A stretch of DNA of 64,000 nucleotides, from NCBI RefSeq assembly GCF_029626025.1, contig NZ_JARUBF010000001.1, positions 372,001 to 436,000 on the forward strand. The letters run 5' to 3'. The translations under genes and the position numbers were made by a program. The stretch comes from Solwaraspora sp. WMMD406 (GTDB lineage: Bacteria > Actinomycetota > Actinomycetes > Mycobacteriales > Micromonosporaceae). Positions 60,328 to 64,000 of this stretch are shown piece by piece (the first letter of the stretch is position 1; each line of letters begins with the position of its first letter). Under the pieces are notes generated by a model. It had not been told where the DNA came from. It saw only the letters and a program-made list of their open reading frames with translations, and made no database searches.

Positions 60328-60930
60328 ATGCATACTGGACCAGTGCGATACCGCATCGTCGGAGTCTTCCTGGCAGCACTTACCCTGACTGCGTGCAGCT
60401 CTGGGGTCGGCTCGGCCTTGTCCCCTCAGCCATCGTCCTCCCTCGTGTCCCCGCCCACGATTGGAGGCCCGGTAGCACTCGACGCGAGGGTTCCGGGCTG
60501 GGAGACGTCTGCCTGGATGGCCGGCGACTCCTTCTGCGTACGAACTGCCCGTTCCGACGACGAGTACGTGGTGGGCAGGGAAAACGACTTCATCTGGTGC
60601 GATCCAGCACCATCCGGAGCGCTGGATCCCGGCCCGCCAGCGCTTCCCGCCGACCCACTGCCATATCCAGCACCGCTGGATCCGGAGTCGCAACTGATCA
60701 TGCTGGTCGGAGTTGTTCGAGGGCCAGTTGCCAGCGTGTCGGTGACGATGTTCGGTCAGACCGCCACCTCGATGGTCCATCCGCTACCCGCGACGGATGA
60801 TCGGCACATCGGAGCGTACGCAGTCTGGCTTCCTCGCAGCGGCGACGAACGCAGCGGCATGGAGCTTTCCGATATCACAGAGGTTGTCGCCTACGACAGC
60901 GACGGCATCATGGTGGCACGCAGAGACTGA
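60328..60930 (+). CDS. Putative lipoprotein
   Basis: 200 residues from the ATG at 60328 (a GTG at 60343 is also possible). Signal with lipobox LTLTACSSG, Cys about residue 22. A Ser/Pro-rich stretch is followed by a folded region: GPVALDARVPGWETSAWMAGDSFCVRTA (in parts), FIWCDPAP, ASVSVTMFGQTATSMVHPLP and YAVWLPRSGDERSGMELSDI. Two cysteines may form a disulfide. It probably sits on the outer face of the membrane. The promoter seems to lie in the region of the preceding terminator. I do not recognise the family. Confidence 0.72.
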   Translation: MHTGPVRYRIVGVFLAALTLTACSSGVGSALSPQPSSSLVSPPTIGGPVALDARVPGWETSAWMAGDSFCVRTARSDDEYVVGRENDFIWCDPAPSGALDPGPPALPADPLPYPAPLDPESQLIMLVGVVRGPVASVSVTMFGQTATSMVHPLPATDDRHIGAYAVWLPRSGDERSGMELSDITEVVAYDSDGIMVARRD

Positions 60931-60935
60931 CGGCG

Positions 60936-61830
60936 TCAGTTCAGCCCAGTGCACGCCGACCGGTTGCGCAAGGCGTCGACGGCTTCGATCAGCTCCGCTG
61001 TGCCGCGTACGACGTAGACGCCCGGGCTGGTAGCGAAGGCCTGTGCCCAGTTGCTTTGCAGGGCATGGCTGGTCAGGATCACCGGCCGGCCATGCCCGAG
61101 CGCTAGGCGTGCCTGGATCCGGGCACCGCTGGTCTCGCCGGCTTCGACGACGAGGGTCGCCGCCGCGTAGCCGCTCATCACCGCGTTGCGCATCGGGAAG
61201 CTCTGCCTGGTGGGGCCGGCGTCGGGCCAGAACTGGCTGACCACCAGGCCGACGTCGGCGATGTGGTCCTGCAGCTGCCGGTTGGCGGACGGATAGTAAG
61301 TTGCGGATGCCGGTGCCGATGACCGCGACGGTCCGGCCACCGGCGGCGAGGGCTGCGGTATGGGCGGCAGTGTCGATGCCGTGAGCCAACCCGCTGGCGA
61401 CCGTCACTCCCCGGTTGGCCAGCGACGCGGCTACCGATCGTGCGATGGCCAGTCCACGCTTTGACGCCTTGCGGCTGCCGATGACGGCGATGGCCCGGTC
61501 GTTGGCCCGCAGCTCGCCACGGGTAAACAGCAGCGGAGGTGCCTCCTTGATGCCGCGCAGCTGGGCGGGGTAGCTGTCATCGGAGAAGGCGTGTACGCCG
61601 ATCCCGTCCGCCTGCCATCCGGCGATCTCGTCGGCAGTGGCGGCAACCAGCTCAGCACCGGAGCCGGTCACGGCCGGAAACAGTGTCTCGGGCTGACGCA
61701 ATGCCTGGTCGAGCACCTGCGCGGCGCTGCCGGTCTCCTGGATGTCGAGGACGACCTCCGACCAGTTCGCCGCTGATCGGCGCAGCAGAGCGACCAAAGC
61801 TGCAAGCTCAAGCATCGCCAGTCCGCTCAT
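60936..61830 (-). pseudogene. dprA: DNA-processing protein DprA-like gene, interrupted by a one-base insertion
   Basis: Read from the ATG at 61830, the first frame gives a DprA/SLOG fold: AIAVIGSRKASKRGLAIARS, ASGLAHGIDTAAHTAALAAGGRTVAVIGTGI (in parts). It then fails at RNLLS. From there the second frame continues properly: YYPSANRQLQDHIADVGLVV, SFPMRNAVMSGYAAATLVVE, GHGRPVILTSHAL, ending at 60936. An extra A near 61298-61299 (AACTTAC instead of AACTAC on the minus strand) explains it. If real, the gene is broken; it may also be a sequencing error. It lies 16 nt downstream of the toxin gene in what appears to be an operon. Confidence 0.82.
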
Positions 61831-61846
61831 GACATTGGTGCTGGGA

Positions 61847-62281
61847 TCACATGACTGGCTCGAAGCTCGTCCGGGTCGCGGCGTAGATGAACGGACCAGG
61901 CCGATCGAGGCATTTGACCAGGTCCCGCCAACGACACATCACCACCTCGAGTTGGTTGAAGGTGTTCGTCGCCTCCGCAGCCGTCAAGGCGACCATCCGG
62001 GCTCCGTACTCGCGGACGGCGGCGATCTCTCGGGGGCGAGTCCGGATGTGCCGGTCACGGGTCACAATCAGCCAACCCTGCTCGGTAACCTGCGGAATCC
62101 ACACGTCGTCCCTGGCTGCGACGTCGGTGACAACGCACGGCGGGCGGAGACGCTTGTGGACCTCACCACCGGGGTCTCCCGGGTACGTCACGTCCGAGCG
62201 GATGCGAGACAGGAGGATGCCGAGACCACGGATATCGGCGTCGAAGTAGAAGCGGACTCCCGCCGGTTTGGTCCTGGTCAT
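61847..62281 (-). CDS. VapC45-like PIN-domain toxin
   Basis: 144 residues from the ATG at 62281, which overlaps the antitoxin stop (ATGA). RFYFDADIRGLGILLSRIRS has the first acidic pair, DVWIPQVTEQGWLIVTRDRHIRTR the second set of acidic/polar residues, and IAAVREYGARMVALTAAEA closes the small PIN-like domain (VapC45 type). It likely cleaves RNA and is neutralised by the upstream gene. The trailing segment (VVMCRWRDLVKCLDRPGPFIYA) is typical of this subfamily. Confidence 0.83.
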   Translation of the reverse strand: MTRTKPAGVRFYFDADIRGLGILLSRIRSDVTYPGDPGGEVHKRLRPPCVVTDVAARDDVWIPQVTEQGWLIVTRDRHIRTRPREIAAVREYGARMVALTAAEATNTFNQLEVVMCRWRDLVKCLDRPGPFIYAATRTSFEPVM

Positions 62282-62961
62282 GCAGCTTTGGCGGTGGCCC
62301 GTACAGAGAATTCGTACGCCAACGCCCACGATACGTCGCTGGCGTCCAGGGCGTACATCTCGGCGATCGCGTCCGCGTCCTCGCCCGCATCATGTTGTTC
62401 GGCGATGACCTCGGTGCTCACGCCCTTGATCGACGGCTTCCCGAAGCGGACATCCGGCTGGATTCGTACCGGTGATTCCAGGTTGGCGTCGGGGCTGTAG
62501 CTGACGGCGACGTCGCCGGACCAGCCGACCCGCCGGATGAACGAATCCGCCGGCGTGGTGAGGAGGAGCTGGTCGCCCGCCACCGCCACCATCCAGTAGT
62601 CGACCCCGAGGCCGGCGGCGGTCTGGGCGTCGTAGACCAAGTTTCGGCCCGACACGAACGGACGTCGATCAGCAAGCGGGTACGGCACGCCGAACTCTTC
62701 ACGCAGCAGCTCGATGAACCGACGGAGCTCCTTCATTGGCACGTTGTGTGTCTGCCGGTACTGCCGCAGGTAGCCTGCCTCGACGAACTCCGCCCAGGTC
62801 ACAGTCCGAGTGCCGCGTGGTTTGTCACGTAGGATTGGTTTGTACGATTTGCTACTTCGCTGCGATCCTTCCAACCAGTAGTGCAGGGTCGACTGCCGGA
62901 CGCGCAGCAGTCGGGCCGCCTCCGCCTCCGAGAACATCTCGCGCTCCAGCACACCGGTCAT
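62278..62961 (-). CDS. DUF433/VapB45-like antitoxin with MerR-type helix-turn-helix
   Basis: 227 residues. N-terminal HTH (FSEAEAARLLRVRQSTLHYWLEG), then VTWAEFVEAGYLRQYRQTHNV, a linker domain, and the C-terminal DUF433 region (IQPDVRFGKPSIKGVSTEVIAEQ, DADAIAEMYALDASDVSWAL). In this family the DUF433 part inhibits the toxin and the HTH autoregulates the operon. It overlaps the toxin by 4 nt. Toxin and DprA-like genes follow in the same direction. Confidence 0.85.
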   Translation of the reverse strand: MTGVLEREMFSEAEAARLLRVRQSTLHYWLEGSQRSSKSYKPILRDKPRGTRTVTWAEFVEAGYLRQYRQTHNVPMKELRRFIELLREEFGVPYPLADRRPFVSGRNLVYDAQTAAGLGVDYWMVAVAGDQLLLTTPADSFIRRVGWSGDVAVSYSPDANLESPVRIQPDVRFGKPSIKGVSTEVIAEQHDAGEDADAIAEMYALDASDVSWALAYEFSVRATAKAA

Positions 62962-63010
62962 GGCGTCATTCTGGCATCCGGCCGCCGTCGCTGTGGGGTA
63001 GCGGCGTGCA

Positions 63011-63073
63011 CGCCGAGGTGAGGCCTATCCACGCTATCCGTCGATGTTGACGTGGATGAGCCTCACCTCGGCG
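63011..63073. terminator. Long hairpin
   Basis: CGCCGAGGTGAGGC (63011-63024) pairs perfectly with 63060-63073; including ATCCACG/CGTGGAT the stem extends to 23 bp with two mismatches and a 17-nt loop. It overlaps the end of the truncated minus-strand gene and precedes the antitoxin start. Confidence 0.75.
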
Positions 63074-63410
63074 ACGGTGCGCGGAGCAGCCGGGCCGCCG
63101 CCGCTTCGGCGTACACGGCTATTCGGCGGCGGGTACGAGGACTTCCGAGCCGGACCAGTTGAATGTCGAGGTTGCCGAGGTCGCTCTCGGGTTGATCGTC
63201 TTCGTCGAGGGTGCTGAAGGCGGCGTGGTAGCAGCCGAACCCGTGGCCGCCGGCGGTGAGGGTCGCCACCGCCCAGCCGCGCAGGTTCTCCCCCAGCTTC
63301 TCCGGCTGACGCGGGTCGACGGCGACCCGGATGACTCCGAGCAGGTCGTACGTCTGGTCGCGCGTGCCGGCGTTGTCGATGCGGCACAGCGAGAGTCGAA
63401 GCCGGCCGGG
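63063..63410 (-). pseudogene. 3' remnant of an unrecognised gene
   Basis: In frame from about 63410 to the stop at 63063 the sequence reads as coherent protein: LRLSLCRIDNAGTRDQTYDL, VIRVAVDPRQPEKLGENLRG, GGHGFGCYHAAFSTLDEDDQ, DIQLVRLGSPRTRRRIAVYA. The only start codon in the frame is a GTG at 63269, well inside the coherent region. The frame meets a stop just upstream, where unrelated sequence begins. So the 5' end appears lost by a rearrangement. The family is not recognised. Confidence 0.5.
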
Positions 63411-63412
63411 TC

Positions 63413-64000
63413 AAGTTGCCGGCGAAGCGGCTGGCGCAGCTCGTCGACATCTACGAACTGGAGCCGGACGAGGCCGCCGAGTTGGAGGAGTTGCGGGTGG
63501 GTGCCGCGCGTCGCGGCTGGTGGCAGGACTACGCCAAGCTCTTCCCGAACGAGTTCCTACGCTTCCTCGGCTACGAGGCCGGCGCATCCCAGATCCGCAG
63601 AGGCCATCCACGGCCTGTTGCAGACCGAGGAGTACGCCCGCGCGGTCATCCGTGGCGGCAACACTCTCGTACGTCTCACCGAGGTCGAGCGGCGGGTCGC
63701 CGTGCGGATGGCTCGTCAGGTCCGGCTCGGTGGCGACGACCCGATCCGGCTCAGTACCGTGATCAACGAAGGTGCGCTGCGTCAACAGGTCGGCGGCCCA
63801 GCGGTGATGCGCGACCAGCTCAACCACCTCGTCACCCTGATGACCGAGCGGCCGGAGCAGATCGAGATCCGGGTGATGCCGTTCAGTGCCGGAGCACATC
63901 CGGCATTCGGCGGCCCGTACCAGATCCTGTCCTTCGCCTCGCCCCGCCTCACCGACCTGGTCTGGCAGGAGATCCTGACCTTCATCGACATCGTCGACCA
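63413..64000 (+). pseudogene. DUF5753 (Scr1-type) regulator fragment, missing its HTH and frameshifted; runs off the window
   Basis: From 63413 the sequence gives KLPAKRLAQLVDIYELEPDE, ELEELRVGAARRGWWQDYAK, LFPNEFLRFLGYEAGASQIR. One extra base near 63598 then moves to EAIHGLLQTEEYARAVIRGG, VERRVAVRMARQVRLGGDDP, LTERPEQIEIRVMPFSAGAH-type sequence. This is the DUF5753 domain of XRE-family regulators. The first 30 or so residues (the helix-turn-helix) are absent and the fragment begins exactly where the minus-strand remnant ends. Confidence 0.75.

Overview
This is a chromosomal window from a high-GC actinomycete, most likely of the family Micromonosporaceae. The grounds are the strong G/C bias at third codon positions, many GTG starts, a BldC regulator and DUF3073, Scr1-type DUF5753 and LytS/LytTR genes. 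The bldC - hypothetical - valine dehydrogenase - DUF3073 - purM - purF - sterol-carrier order matches the arrangement I recall from Streptomyces. Genus and species cannot be fixed from the sequence alone. I see no rRNA, tRNA, CRISPR array, prophage or insertion sequence.

Layout. 1-9.4 kb: housekeeping and hypothetical genes (partial GT2 glycosyltransferase, thiolase, rhomboid protease, cyclophilin, CorA-type transporter, PLP aminotransferase, NUDIX hydrolase). 9.4-11.9 kb: a tightly overlapping three-gene operon (nucleotidyltransferase, glycerol-1-phosphate-dehydrogenase-like enzyme, CDP-alcohol phosphatidyltransferase) that looks like a pathway for an unidentified phosphodiester lipid or polymer. 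12-17.1 kb: a DUF559 protein gene flanked by repeated hairpins, a GT4 glycosyltransferase, an Fpg/Nei glycosylase and a polyprenyl-phosphate sugar transferase. 17.2-19.3 kb: a LytS/LytTR two-component pair. 20.0-22.4 kb: an apparently circularly permuted type I periplasmic-binding lipoprotein, then two small proteins built of 13-residue DxDxDG repeats. 22.5-31 kb: the bldC/vdh/purM/purF block, interrupted by a radical-SAM peptide cluster of the AmcA/AmcB (multiple-cyclophane RiPP) type. 31-41 kb: a repeat-rich membrane protein, purSQL, a trypsin-like protease, purB and an LPxTG protein.

41.8-45.6 kb is a lipid-catabolism block in decay: a frameshifted thiolase, a truncated MaoC dehydratase, an intact TetR with a clear operator, an SCP2 protein and a truncated acyl-CoA synthetase. 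45.6-54.2 kb holds purD and the assimilatory nitrate genes narK, nirD, nirB, a small unknown protein and nasA. 54.3-58.4 kb has two NAD(P)-binding proteins, one divergent from a TetR with two matching operators, and a winged-helix/hydrolase fusion. 58.6-64 kb is accessory DNA: a secreted protein that may combine a crystallin-like and a pore-forming-like region, a lipoprotein, a DUF433/VapC45-like toxin-antitoxin pair in operon with a frameshifted dprA, and two truncated genes joined at the right edge.

Most purine-pathway genes (purB, D, F, L, M, Q, S) lie within about 20 kb but in separate transcription units. A recurrent feature is 20-29-bp tandem repeats sitting on stop codons, together with long hairpins between convergent genes.
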